Source: Promicromonospora sukumoe 327MFSha3.1 (GTDB lineage Bacteria; Actinomycetota; Actinomycetes; Actinomycetales; Cellulomonadaceae). Taken from it: DNA of 64,000 nt. Where the stretch lies: contig NZ_ARQM01000010.1 in assembly GCF_000385135.1 (NCBI RefSeq), positions 1,054,001 through 1,118,000 of the forward strand, given 5' to 3'. Position 1 is the first letter of the stretch. Each line of letters opens with the position of its first letter. A model generated the notes under the pieces. The model made no database searches, was not told the DNA's origin, and saw only the letters and a program-made list of their open reading frames with translations. The position numbers and the translations under genes were made by a program. Shown here piece by piece: positions 53,137-62,801 of this stretch.

Positions 53137-54957
53137 TCAGACCTCCGCGCGCAGCACGGCGGTCATCCGCGGCGGCACGGTCAGCGTGTCACCCACCAGC
53201 CGGGTCGCGCCGGGCTCCCACGCCGCGGCCAGCCGGAAGGCCCCCGGCAAGGGGGCCTTGCTGGCGCCCTCGGCCGGCCGCAGCAGGCTGCCGAGCCGCA
53301 GGGCGGCCAGGCCGTGGCCGGTGTTCAGCACGAACGCCAGGCTGCCGCGCAGCACCGCGATGACCGACCGGTCGGCGGTGGACCGGATCTCCAGGGGGAG
53401 GTCGAGCTCGTCGGTGATGGCGTGCCGGATGCCGATCAGGTCGTGCGCCCAGCGCACCAGGCGCTGCTCGTTGGCGCTGCGTGGCACCACCGGAACGTGC
53501 ACGGTGTCCAGCACCAGCGGGTTGCCCGCGAGCAGGACGGTCGCGAGCACGCTGGCCCGGATGTCGACGTCGTCCACGCCCAGCAGGGCCGTGGCGGGGC
53601 TCTCCTCGCCGGCCCACGGCACGGTGAGCTGGGCGGCGGGCAGCCGGGTGATGTCCTCGACCACGCTGGCGCCGGCCCGCACGCGGTTGCGCCGTCCGCC
53701 GTTCTGCCGCGTCGCGCGGCGCACGGAGGGGTGCACCAGGTCGGCGAGCATCTGCAGGGCCTGGATGTCCTCGGTCTTGCCGGGGCCGGACAGGATGCGC
53801 AGCAGGATCGAGGTGAGGCGGTCGCTGCGGCCGGGGCCGTCCACGAGCAGGCTGAACCGGCGGTCGAGCTGCTCGCCCAGGCCGACGACGTAGTCGGCCA
53901 GCTCACCGAGGAACGGCGTGGGGGAGCGGTCCACGAGCGCGTCGACGTCGAGCACGAGGCCGTCCACGTGGTACTCGCGCAGCCAGTGCCGCGCGTCGTC
54001 CACGAGGAAGTCCCGGGGCCCGCGGCTGCCGCTGCCGTCGAGGTTGATGCGGTCGCCCACGTAGTCGGTGCGCACCGTCGGCGAGGACGGCACCTTGCCG
54101 GCCCGGGTGCCGATCGTGGGCACCTGGCCGGTGCGGAGCTGGATGGGGCCGGTGCGCGGCCGGTCCAGCGGCACCTGGCCGGTCCGCGGGCGCATGGCCT
54201 GCAGCGCGTGCTCGCCCGCGTCGCCGAAGTCGGTCCGCTGCACGCGCGGCCGGCCGCCGCCGCCCGTCAGGTACGGGCCGTAGGCCTCCAGGCCGAGCTC
54301 GTCGGCCACGGCCCAGCGGTACGGGATGTCCAGCACGACGGCGAGCCGCTCGGCGTGCGCGGCGTCGACGAACCGCTGCAGCGCGCGCGGGCCGCCGTAC
54401 GGCTCGTGCACGGAGTAGAGGCGTACGCCGCGGGCCGGGCCGCGCGCCGGGTCGAAGGCCGCGACGGGCGCGAGCTCGACGCCGTCGACGCCGAGCCCGG
54501 CGATGGTGGGCAGCAGCTCCGCGGCGGCGTCCAGGGTGCCGTCGGGCGTGAACGTCTCCACGTCCAGGTGCATGAGCACGCTCGTGGACAGGTCGGGCGG
54601 CGACCAGGAGCCGTCGGTCCACTCGAAGGCGGGGTCGAACACCCGGGTGGGCCCGTGGATGCCCTGCGGCAGCCACACGCTGCGCGGGTCGGGCAGCAGC
54701 GGGCCGCCGTCCACGGAGTACCCGTAGTCGGTGCCGTGCCCGAGCACGCTGTCGGCGCCCCAGTACCCGGGCTCGCCCGCGCCCACGAGGCGCAGCGGCA
54801 TGTGCTCGGGCTCCTCGTACGGGTCGTACGGGACGAGCACCTCGATGATGCGGGCGCGCGGTGCCCACACCACCGGTCTGGGCCCGGGAACAGGCATGTC
54901 AGGGCCAGGTCGGGGCGGTGGGGTGCTGCCTCCGGTTCCACTCCTCGGTCCGGTCAC
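53137..54957 (-). CDS. TreZ-like GH13 pseudoenzyme
   Basis: A 606-residue homologue of maltooligosyltrehalose trehalohydrolase (TreZ). Its N-terminal third matches well (VVWAPRARIIEV, HGPTRVFDPAFEWTDGSW, VDGVELAPVAAFDPARG, EPYGGPRALQRFVDAAHAE). The GH13 active site is gone: DVVYNH reads DIPYRW (about 209), GxRxD reads GLVLD so the invariant Arg is lost (about 332), the acid Glu region reads LLVDGP (about 369), and QNHDQxGNR reads QNGGRRNR, losing the transition-state His-Asp (about 417). Residues 252-285 hold an insertion of RTGQVP/RTGPIQ-type repeats. Transcribed after glgX (10 nt gap) but with its own TAGGCT box at GTG 54957. A binding or regulatory role in glycogen/trehalose metabolism is inferred. 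Confidence 0.8.
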   Translation of the reverse strand: MTGPRSGTGGSTPPPRPGPDMPVPGPRPVVWAPRARIIEVLVPYDPYEEPEHMPLRLVGAGEPGYWGADSVLGHGTDYGYSVDGGPLLPDPRSVWLPQGIHGPTRVFDPAFEWTDGSWSPPDLSTSVLMHLDVETFTPDGTLDAAAELLPTIAGLGVDGVELAPVAAFDPARGPARGVRLYSVHEPYGGPRALQRFVDAAHAERLAVVLDIPYRWAVADELGLEAYGPYLTGGGGRPRVQRTDFGDAGEHALQAMRPRTGQVPLDRPRTGPIQLRTGQVPTIGTRAGKVPSSPTVRTDYVGDRINLDGSGSRGPRDFLVDDARHWLREYHVDGLVLDVDALVDRSPTPFLGELADYVVGLGEQLDRRFSLLVDGPGRSDRLTSILLRILSGPGKTEDIQALQMLADLVHPSVRRATRQNGGRRNRVRAGASVVEDITRLPAAQLTVPWAGEESPATALLGVDDVDIRASVLATVLLAGNPLVLDTVHVPVVPRSANEQRLVRWAHDLIGIRHAITDELDLPLEIRSTADRSVIAVLRGSLAFVLNTGHGLAALRLGSLLRPAEGASKAPLPGAFRLAAAWEPGATRLVGDTLTVPPRMTAVLRAEV

Positions 54958-54967
54958 GGCCGACAGC

Positions 54968-57118
<2,151 letters not shown>

Positions 57119-57124
57119 CGGACG

Positions 57125-57130
57125 ATCATG
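57125..57130 (-). promoter_or_regulatory. -10-like box of glgX
   Basis: CATGAT on the minus strand, six bases before the ATG at 57118, the same hexamer and spacing as at the MocR gene. Confidence 0.4.
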
Positions 57131-57259
57131 GCACCCCTGCGGGGAACGCGGGGGGAGATGTCGTGGTGGGCGTGCCGTGGTCGTGGAGGCTTTCGCCAGA
57201 ATTCAAAATACTGTGCCAAGCGGATGTGCGAATCAGCCGATCCCTGCGAAGATGAGGCC

Positions 57260-57505
57260 ATGATCACGGCGGAACCCCAGTCCACCAGTGACTCTGCCGA
57301 TTCGGTCCCGACCGACCTCATCGACGAGTCCAACGCCTCCTACGCCCACATCGCGCCGCCGGCCGTCCGCCGCGTCGCGACTCGCCGCGGCCTGCTCGGG
57401 GGCGGCGACGTCTCCAAGGCGCCACGCAACCTCGCCGGCTGCGAGCTCGACCCCATCTCGGGCGCGTCGAGCGGTGTGTCCTGGGACGACCCCGACGAGC
57501 TCTGA
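57260..57505 (+). CDS. Hypothetical 81-residue protein
   Basis: An 81-codon gene with strongly GC-biased third positions, so very likely real. The protein has an acidic, Ser-rich N-terminus, a Pro/Arg middle (IAPPAVRRVATRRG), a LLGGGDVSKAPRN segment and a single Cys (NLAGCELDPISGA), ending acidic (WDDPDEL). No TM or signal peptide, probably disordered. I do not recognise it. It is divergent from glgX and ends at a hairpin. A RiPP precursor is imaginable from the short size and GG segment, but no modification genes are present. Confidence 0.55.
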   Translation: MITAEPQSTSDSADSVPTDLIDESNASYAHIAPPAVRRVATRRGLLGGGDVSKAPRNLAGCELDPISGASSGVSWDDPDEL

Positions 57506-57508
57506 GGG

Positions 57509-57533
57509 CGACCGGGCCTGAGGCGCCCGGTCG
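57509..57533 (+). terminator. Hairpin after the 57260-57505 gene
   Basis: CGACCGGGC (57509-57517) pairs perfectly with GCCCGGTCG (57525-57533) over a seven-base loop, 4 bp after the stop. No U run. Confidence 0.5.
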
Positions 57534-57672
57534 GCGAGGCCCCTGATCGGCAGTGACGCCGGCGGGTCAGGTCGAGCGTGCCCTTCGGGCGACGTGCCCG
57601 TTCGCCATCCGCCCGCATCCTGTCGAGCCCGGCTGTGCCGGGCCGGGGTGTCGTGCGCAATCGTATATGCAC

Positions 57673-57701
57673 TTGCGTGTATATACACGAATATGTATGG
57701 T
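57673..57701 (+). promoter_or_regulatory. Promoter and palindromic operator of the ArsR operon
   Basis: TTGCGT (57673-57678) and TATGGT (57696-57701) are 17 bp apart. The perfect 14-bp palindrome CGTGTATATACACG (57676-57689) overlaps the -35 element and spacer, where an ArsR dimer would block polymerase. The A/T-rich block (57663-57698) is conspicuous here. Confidence 0.7.
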
Positions 57702-57707
57702 CGGCGG

Positions 57708-57743
57708 ATGGACATGACCACTGACCCGCACCGGGACCGATGA
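57708..57743 (+). CDS. Eleven-codon leaderless ORF overlapping the arsR start
   Basis: ATG 57708 lies six bases after the TATGGT box, so the transcript should begin with it. It encodes MDMTTDPHRDR and ends with a TGA that overlaps the ArsR ATG (ATGA, 57740-57743). The ArsR start itself has only a weak GGGA ribosome site, so ribosomes probably reach it by coupling from this tiny ORF. Confidence 0.5.
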   Translation: MDMTTDPHRDR

Positions 57744-58081
57744 CCGCCGCGCTCGAGCTCGAGGTGCTCACCGCGCTCGCGGAACCCAACCGGAAGCGGA
57801 TCGTCGAGCTGCTACGGGACGGGCCCCGTTCGGTCGGAGACATCGCGGATCGCCTGCAGCTGGTGCAGCCGCAGACCTCCCGGCACCTCCGGGTCCTCGC
57901 CGACGCCGGACTCGTGCGGGCGGAGCGGCAGGCGCAGTCGCGGATCTATCACCTGCACCCCGCGCCCTTCCGCTCGTTGACGGCCTGGCTCGACTCCTTC
58001 GCGCAGGTGTGGGAGACCCGCACCGACCGCCTCGACGGCTACCTGACGGAGCTACAGTCCCGGACCGAGGAGTCGGAATGA
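57740..58081 (+). CDS. ArsR/SmtB-family transcriptional regulator
   Basis: A 113-residue winged-HTH regulator (LTALAEPNRKRIVELLRDGPR, SVGDIADRLQLVQPQTSRHL, LADAGLVRAERQAQSRIYHL). The metal-binding Cys/His motifs of ArsR or SmtB are absent; it belongs to the branch fused or linked to SRPBCC (AHSA1) proteins. Its 3' end overlaps the SRPBCC gene start by 4 nt. It probably represses its own operon at the upstream palindrome. Confidence 0.9.
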   Translation: MTAALELEVLTALAEPNRKRIVELLRDGPRSVGDIADRLQLVQPQTSRHLRVLADAGLVRAERQAQSRIYHLHPAPFRSLTAWLDSFAQVWETRTDRLDGYLTELQSRTEESE

Positions 58082-58623
58082 CCGTGCGCGTCACCAAGGA
58101 CCTCGAGGGCAACCGGCTCGTCGTCGAGCGCTCGTACGAGGCGTCCGCCGATCTGGTGTGGGCCTGCTGGACCCGGCCGGAGCACCTGCGGCGCTGGTGG
58201 GGACCACACGGGTGGCTCGTCGACGTCTTCGAGCTCGACCTGCGACCGGGCGGATCCTGGCGGTACCGCCTGCGTCCGGAGGCGGAGCACGGGCTCGGTG
58301 AGGAGCAGTGGGGACAGGCGACCTACCGCGTCGTCGACGCACCCCACCGGCTCGAGTTCGACGACGCCTTCACCGACCCGTCGGGCCTGCCGGTCGAGGG
58401 CAGCGAGATGCCCACGGCGGTACGCATGGCGACGTCGGGCGGCCGGACCTCGGTGACGATCACCGTGACGTTCACCGCCGCTGCCCGGCTGGAGCAGGCC
58501 GAGGCGATCGGCATGGTCGAAGGATTCTCGGACGCGCTGGAACGGCTCGCGGCCGAGGTCACGACCACCGCAGAGGCACGTCCGGCCGGCCCGGGCGACG
58601 AGACGACAACGGAGAAGCGATGA
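58078..58623 (+). CDS. SRPBCC (AHSA1-like) domain protein
   Basis: A 181-residue START/SRPBCC-fold protein: VVERSYEASADLVWACWTRPEH, RWWGPHGWLVDVFELDLRPGG, WGQATYRVVDAPHRLEFDDAF and a C-terminal helix (AEAIGMVEGFSDALERLA). Such proteins bind hydrophobic ligands or clients. Adjacent ArsR-SRPBCC pairs are common, and the ligand may inactivate the repressor. ATG overlaps the arsR stop and its own stop overlaps the next ATG, making a tightly coupled three-gene operon. Confidence 0.9.
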   Translation: MTVRVTKDLEGNRLVVERSYEASADLVWACWTRPEHLRRWWGPHGWLVDVFELDLRPGGSWRYRLRPEAEHGLGEEQWGQATYRVVDAPHRLEFDDAFTDPSGLPVEGSEMPTAVRMATSGGRTSVTITVTFTAAARLEQAEAIGMVEGFSDALERLAAEVTTTAEARPAGPGDETTTEKR

Positions 58624-59495
58624 CCAGCAACGACACAGCACGAGCCCGTCTCGAGGGCACGGTCACCTCGGCGGACGGCACCACGATCGCCTATGAACGT
58701 GCGGGCAGCGGTCCGGTCGTCGTGCTCGTGGCACAGGCCCTGGCCGACCGGAAGGACAACCGCGGGCTCGCCCGGCTGCTCGCGGCGTCGTGCACCGTGG
58801 TCAACTACGACCGGCGCGGCAGGGGAGCGAGCACCGATGCCGGCGACTGGTCGCCCCAGCGGGAGATCGACGACCTGGACGCGCTGATCAGCGCGCACGG
58901 TGGGTCAGCCGCACTGGTCGGGGCGTCGTCCGGGGCCGTGCTCGCGCTCGACGCGGCGGCGGCGCTCCCGGGAGCCGTCACGCGGGTCGCCGCCTACGAG
59001 GCCCCGGTCATCGTGGACGACCGTCGCCCGCCCGTCCCGCGTGACCTCGGCGACCGGCTCGCCGAGCTGGTCCGGGCCGGTCGGGCCGCGCGGGCGGTCT
59101 CCGAGTTCAACCGTGTCGCACTCGGGGCGCCCGCGGTCATGGTCGCCGCGATGCGGCTGATGCTGCCGGCCTGGCGTGCGATGGTCGCCATGGCGCCGAC
59201 CACGGTCTACGACGCGCGCCTCTGCGTCGGGCTCCAGGACGGCACGCCGCTGGACGCGGCGCGGTGGGGCACGACGTCGGTCCCGGTGCTGGTCATGGTC
59301 GGGGGCAAGGGCGAACCCTTCATGCGGAGCGGGTCCGAGGCCTTGGCGGGGGCGCTCGGCGCACGGCACGCGGTCGTCCCGGGTGCCCATCACGGAACGC
59401 CGATGATGAAGCCGGCCGCGCTGCTGCCGGAGCTCGAGCCGTTCCTGCAGGAGGGCAGCGTCAGCGGGGCAGCCGCTCCGGTCCCACCGGGATGA
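58620..59495 (+). CDS. Alpha/beta hydrolase of the ArsR operon
   Basis: A 291-residue alpha/beta hydrolase: NYDRRGRGASTDAG, then the nucleophile elbow LVGASSGAVLALDAAAA with Ser in GASSGA (instead of GxSxG with His), VPVLVMVGGKGEPF and AHHGTPMMKP for the acid/base region. The unusual elbow G-A-S-S-G is seen in several actinobacterial hydrolases. Substrate unknown; presumably acts with the SRPBCC protein. The last 35 bp overlap the convergent gene at 59461-59736. Confidence 0.85.
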   Translation: MTSNDTARARLEGTVTSADGTTIAYERAGSGPVVVLVAQALADRKDNRGLARLLAASCTVVNYDRRGRGASTDAGDWSPQREIDDLDALISAHGGSAALVGASSGAVLALDAAAALPGAVTRVAAYEAPVIVDDRRPPVPRDLGDRLAELVRAGRAARAVSEFNRVALGAPAVMVAAMRLMLPAWRAMVAMAPTTVYDARLCVGLQDGTPLDAARWGTTSVPVLVMVGGKGEPFMRSGSEALAGALGARHAVVPGAHHGTPMMKPAALLPELEPFLQEGSVSGAAAPVPPG

Positions 59496-59736
59496 GCCGC
59501 GGCATGCCCGCGGGCGCCACCTCGCTGAGCGCGAGGTAGCGCGCCTCGGCGCGGTGCAGCCGGATGTGCTCGTCCAGCGACCAGTGGGGGCCGTTCGTGA
59601 GCGTCATGCCGCAGGAGCAGTCGATCTCCTCGCGGGCGCCGGGCAGGTGCCGCACCTGACCCACGGTGACGTGGGAGGCGCGGGCGTCCGCCTTGGCGCG
59701 GTGCATCACGGCGCTCACGGGGGCATGTTCGGTCAC
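59461..59736 (-). CDS. Hypothetical 91-residue protein with CxC and HxxxH
   Basis: A 91-residue cytoplasmic protein. DCSCGMTLTNGPHWSLDEHI carries Cys40 and Cys42, and His57 and His61 follow (DEHIRLH), a plausible small zinc-binding knuckle. I do not recognise the family. GTG 59736 is preceded by TAAGGT at seven bases, and the codon bias is GC-rich at third positions. It is convergent with, and overlaps by 35 bp, the alpha/beta hydrolase gene. Confidence 0.6.
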   Translation of the reverse strand: MTEHAPVSAVMHRAKADARASHVTVGQVRHLPGAREEIDCSCGMTLTNGPHWSLDEHIRLHRAEARYLALSEVAPAGMPRLIPVGPERLPR

Positions 59737-59743
59737 GGCCCCC

Positions 59744-59749
59744 ACCTTA
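59744..59749 (-). promoter_or_regulatory. -10 box of the 59461-59736 gene (leaderless)
   Basis: TAAGGT on the minus strand, seven bases before GTG 59736. Confidence 0.45.
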
Positions 59750-59765
59750 GTTCGGCCGGGCGGGC

Positions 59766-60941
59766 TCAGTGGGCGGCGTGGGCGCGGTCCAGCGCCTGCA
59801 GCACGTCGTCCAGCAGGTCCGTCACGTCCTCCAGGCCCACCGACAGGCGCACGATCGACGGCGAGACCTCGGCCTCCGTGCCCCGCACCGACGCGTGGGT
59901 CATCTCGCTCGGGTAGTTGACCAGCGACTCGACGCCGCCGAGCGACTCGGCGAGCAGGAAGACCTCGGTCGACTCGGCGAACGTGCGTGCCGCCGCCTCG
60001 CCGCCGGCGAGGTCGAGCGAGATCATGCCGCCGAACCGCGACATCTGGTGCGCCGCGACCTTGTGCCCCGGGTGGTCCGGCAGGCCGGGGTACAGCACGC
60101 GCGCGACGGCGGGGTGGTGCACCAGGCGCTCCGCGAGGGTCTGGGCCGTCTCGGAGTGGCGCTGCATGCGCACCGACAGCGTCTTGATGCCACGGGTGGT
60201 CAGGAACGCGTCGAACGGGCTGGAGACGGCGCCCGCGGCGAACTGCACGTAGCGCACCTGCTCCGCGAGCTCGTCGGCCCCGGCCTTCACGACGACGGCG
60301 CCACCCACGACGTCGGAGTGCCCGCCGAGGTACTTGGTCGTGGAGTGCACCACGACGTCGGCGCCCAGGTCGAGCGGGCGCTGCAGCGCGGGGGAGGCGA
60401 ACGTGTTGTCGACCACCAGGAGCAGGCCGTTCTCGTGCGCCAGCTCGGCCAGCGCGGGGATGTCGCTGATCTTCATCAGCGGGTTCGACGGCGTCTCGAC
60501 CCACAGCACCTTGGACTCCGGCCGGACCGCGGCGCGCACGGCGTCGAGGTCGGCCGTGTCCACGGTCGTGTGCGCCACACCCGCCTTGCCGTGCACGGTG
60601 CGGATCAGGCGGTGCGTGCCGCCGTAGACGTCGTTCGGCACCAGCACGTGGTCGCCCGGCGCGACGACGGCCCGCAGCAGGGCGTCCTCGGCGGCCAGGC
60701 CGGACGCGAACGAGATGCCGTGCGCGCCTCCCTCGATCGCCGCGAGCTGCTCCTCCAGGGCCGTGCGCGTCGGGTTGCCGCCGCGCGAGTACTCGTAGCC
60801 GCCGCGCAGGCCGCCGATGCCGTCCTGCGCGTACGTGGAGGTGACGTGGATGGCGGGGATCGCGTCGCCCGTGGTCGGGTCGGTGTGCTGTCCTGCGTGG
60901 ATGGCGAGCGTGTCGAAACGGCTCGGTCGGGCGTCGGTCAT
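59766..60941 (-). CDS. metB: Cystathionine gamma-synthase / gamma-lyase family PLP enzyme
   Basis: A 391-residue Cys/Met-metabolism PLP enzyme (fold type I): YEYSRGGNPTRTALEEQLAA, FASGLAAEDALLRAVVAPGDHVLVP, VETPSNPLMKISDI, VDNTFASPALQRPLDLG and the PLP lysine in VVHSTTKYLGGHSD. Directly downstream of cystathionine beta-synthase (37 nt), it should work with cystathionine, either forming it from O-acyl-homoserine and cysteine or cleaving it to cysteine. In this pairing the lyase direction (reverse transsulfuration) is at least as likely as the synthase named in the symbol. Expressed under the Cys-leader attenuator upstream. Confidence 0.87.
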   Translation of the reverse strand: MTDARPSRFDTLAIHAGQHTDPTTGDAIPAIHVTSTYAQDGIGGLRGGYEYSRGGNPTRTALEEQLAAIEGGAHGISFASGLAAEDALLRAVVAPGDHVLVPNDVYGGTHRLIRTVHGKAGVAHTTVDTADLDAVRAAVRPESKVLWVETPSNPLMKISDIPALAELAHENGLLLVVDNTFASPALQRPLDLGADVVVHSTTKYLGGHSDVVGGAVVVKAGADELAEQVRYVQFAAGAVSSPFDAFLTTRGIKTLSVRMQRHSETAQTLAERLVHHPAVARVLYPGLPDHPGHKVAAHQMSRFGGMISLDLAGGEAAARTFAESTEVFLLAESLGGVESLVNYPSEMTHASVRGTEAEVSPSIVRLSVGLEDVTDLLDDVLQALDRAHAAH

Positions 60942-60978
60942 GGGAGGTCAGGTCTCTCTTCGAAGGTGTGCGAGCGGT

Positions 60979-62346
60979 TCAGACCGCGAGGTAGTCGAGC
61001 AGGTCGGAGCGGGAGACCACGCCGAGGGCCTTGCCGCCGTCGGTCACGAGCAGTGCGGTCTCGTCGGCGAGGGCCGCGCGCAGCGTCCCGACCGGTTCGT
61101 TGACGCCGATGAGCTGCAGGGGGCGGCCGATCAGCCCGCCCACCTCGTCCGAGAGGTTCGCCTTGCCGGCGAACACCCCGTCGAGCAGCTCGTCCTCGTG
61201 CACGGCGCCGGCGATCTCGCCGAGCACCACGGGCGGTTCCGCGGTCAGCACGAGCAGCTGGGAGACGCCGGACCGGGTCATGCGGTCGATCGCCTCCCGC
61301 ACCGTGTCGGTCTGGTGCACGTAGAGCAGGGGCGGGGTGCGGTCCGCCTTGGCGGCCAGCACGTCCGCGACGGTGTGGTCCTCGATGGCGGGCGCGAACC
61401 CGTAGGACCGCAGCCAGGTGTCGTTGAAGATCTTGCCGAGGTAGCCGCGGCCGCCGTCGGGCAGCAGGACCACGACGACGTCGTCCTCGGTGAGGTCGCG
61501 GGCCGCCCGCAGGGCGGCGACCACGGCCATGCCGCTGGAGCCGCCCACGAGGATGCCCTCCTCCCGGGCGAGCCGGCGGGTCATCGCGAACGACTCGGCG
61601 TCGCTCACCGCGATGATCTCGTGCGGCACGCTCGGGTCGTAGGCGGACGGCCAGAAGTCCTCGCCCACGCCCTCGACCAGATACGGGCGGCCGGTGCCGC
61701 CGGAGTAGACCGACCCCTCGGGGTCGGCGCCGACGATGCGAACCCTGTCGCCCGAGACCTCGCGCAGGTAGCGGCCGGTGCCGGTGATGGTGCCGCCCGT
61801 GCCGACGCCGGCGACGAAGTGCGTCACGCGGCCGTCGGTGTCCCGCCAGATCTCCGGGCCCGTGGTCTCGTAGTGCGACCGGGGGCCGTTCGGGTTGGAG
61901 TACTGGTCGGGCTTGAAGGCACCGGGGATCTCGCGCACCAGCCGGTCGCTCACCGAGTAGTACGACTCGGGGCTGTCGGGCGCGACCGCCGTCGGCGTCA
62001 CGACCACCTCGGCGCCGTACGCGGTCAGCACGTTGCGCTTGTCCTCGCCCACCTTGTCGGGCAGCACGAAGACGCAGCGGTAGCCGCGCTGCTGGGCCAC
62101 CAGGGCGAGGCCGACGCCGGTGTTGCCCGACGTGGGCTCGACGATGGTGCCGCCGGGCAGGAGCTTGCCCTCGCGCTCGGCCGCGTCGATGATGCGGCCC
62201 GCGATGCGGTCCTTGGAGGACCCGCCGGGGTTGAGGTACTCGAGCTTGACCAGCACGGTGGCGCTGGTGACGCCCTCGGTCACGTGGGTGAGCCGGACCA
62301 GCGGGGTGTTGCCGACGAGGTCAACGACAGAATTGACGTACTGCAC
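60979..62346 (-). CDS. cbs: Cystathionine beta-synthase (with CBS domain pair)
   Basis: A 455-residue PLP enzyme that condenses homocysteine with serine to cystathionine, the first step of reverse transsulfuration. Catalytic part: VGNTPLVRLTHV, the PLP lysine in PGGSSKDRIAGRII, PTSGNTGVGLAL, GVGTGGTITGTGRYL, GEDFWPSAYD. Two CBS motifs (about 335-455: HQTDTVREAIDRMTRSGVSQLLVL, NEPVGTLRAALADETALLVT) give allosteric control, perhaps by SAM or nucleotides. The haem N-terminal segment of animal CBS is absent. GTG start with AGGAAGAG. First gene of the operon with metB and preceded by a cysteine leader peptide. Confidence 0.92.
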   Translation of the reverse strand: MQYVNSVVDLVGNTPLVRLTHVTEGVTSATVLVKLEYLNPGGSSKDRIAGRIIDAAEREGKLLPGGTIVEPTSGNTGVGLALVAQQRGYRCVFVLPDKVGEDKRNVLTAYGAEVVVTPTAVAPDSPESYYSVSDRLVREIPGAFKPDQYSNPNGPRSHYETTGPEIWRDTDGRVTHFVAGVGTGGTITGTGRYLREVSGDRVRIVGADPEGSVYSGGTGRPYLVEGVGEDFWPSAYDPSVPHEIIAVSDAESFAMTRRLAREEGILVGGSSGMAVVAALRAARDLTEDDVVVVLLPDGGRGYLGKIFNDTWLRSYGFAPAIEDHTVADVLAAKADRTPPLLYVHQTDTVREAIDRMTRSGVSQLLVLTAEPPVVLGEIAGAVHEDELLDGVFAGKANLSDEVGGLIGRPLQLIGVNEPVGTLRAALADETALLVTDGGKALGVVSRSDLLDYLAV

Positions 62347-62366
62347 CTGTTTCTCTTCCTGTTCTG

Positions 62367-62386
62367 CACGCGCGACGGCGCGCGTG
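62367..62386 (-). promoter_or_regulatory. Hairpin between the Cys leader peptide and cbs
   Basis: A perfect 8-bp stem (CACGCGCG, loop of four, CGCGCGTG) sits 20 nt before the cbs start and about 27 nt after the leader ORF stop. A ribosome paused on the Cys codons could alter folding of this hairpin or of upstream sequence and so change access to the cbs ribosome site. Confidence 0.55.
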
Positions 62387-62412
62387 GGGGACTGACGGAC
62401 CGGCGTGGGTGG

Positions 62413-62445
62413 TCAGTGACAGCAACAGGAGAGGTGTGCGAGCAC
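62413..62445 (-). CDS. Leaderless ten-residue leader peptide with Cys-Cys-Cys
   Basis: GTG 62445 begins ten codons, VLAHLSCCCH (start read as Met), then TGA; codons 7-9 are TGT-TGC-TGT. TACAGT lies six bases before the GTG, so the message should start at the GTG itself. It is 66 nt before the cbs start, in front of a cysteine-making operon. In mycobacteria, poly-Cys upstream ORFs of this kind mediate cysteine-responsive attenuation; the same role is inferred here. Confidence 0.75.
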   Translation of the reverse strand: MLAHLSCCCH

Positions 62446-62451
62446 GCCGCA

Positions 62452-62457
62452 ACTGTA
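62452..62457 (-). promoter_or_regulatory. -10 box of the Cys leader / cbs-metB operon
   Basis: TACAGT on the minus strand, six bases before the leader GTG. No convincing -35 element is visible. Confidence 0.6.
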
Positions 62458-62471
62458 GCGGCGCGGGCCGC

Positions 62472-62795
62472 TCAGTGCGAGTGCGCGATGCCCAGCTCGT
62501 GCATGCGCTCGTGCTCCTCACGCTCCTTGATGCGCTGCGCGATCCGCGCCTGGACCTCGGCCCGGCGCAGCGGCGGCACGGTCTTGGGCGGCTGACGGCG
62601 TTCGGGGAGCTCGTCGAGCAGGCGGGTCACGATGTCCGCGATCTCCTCGGTAGCGCGCTCCACCGGGTCGCGGGTGGTGTCGTTCACCTTGGTCACGCCC
62701 GTGACCTTGCGCACGAACTGCAGCGCGGCGGCGGTGATCTCCTCGTCGGTGGCGGCCGGTTCGAGGCCGCGCAGCGTGGTGATGTTTCGGCACAT
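62472..62795 (-). CDS. DUF2277 protein
   Basis: A 107-residue DUF2277 member: MCRNITTLRGLEPAATDEEI at the N-terminus, AALQFVRKVTGVTKVN and a Glu/Arg-rich C-terminal helix (AEVQARIAQRIKEREEHERM). The N-terminal Cys2 and FVRKVTG segment are the family signature; function unknown. TACCGT six bases before the ATG fixes the start. Only 27 bp separate its stop from the leader ORF's GTG, so the cbs promoter overlaps the end of this gene. Confidence 0.88.
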   Translation of the reverse strand: MCRNITTLRGLEPAATDEEITAAALQFVRKVTGVTKVNDTTRDPVERATEEIADIVTRLLDELPERRQPPKTVPPLRRAEVQARIAQRIKEREEHERMHELGIAHSH

Positions 62796-62801
62796 GCTCC
62801 G

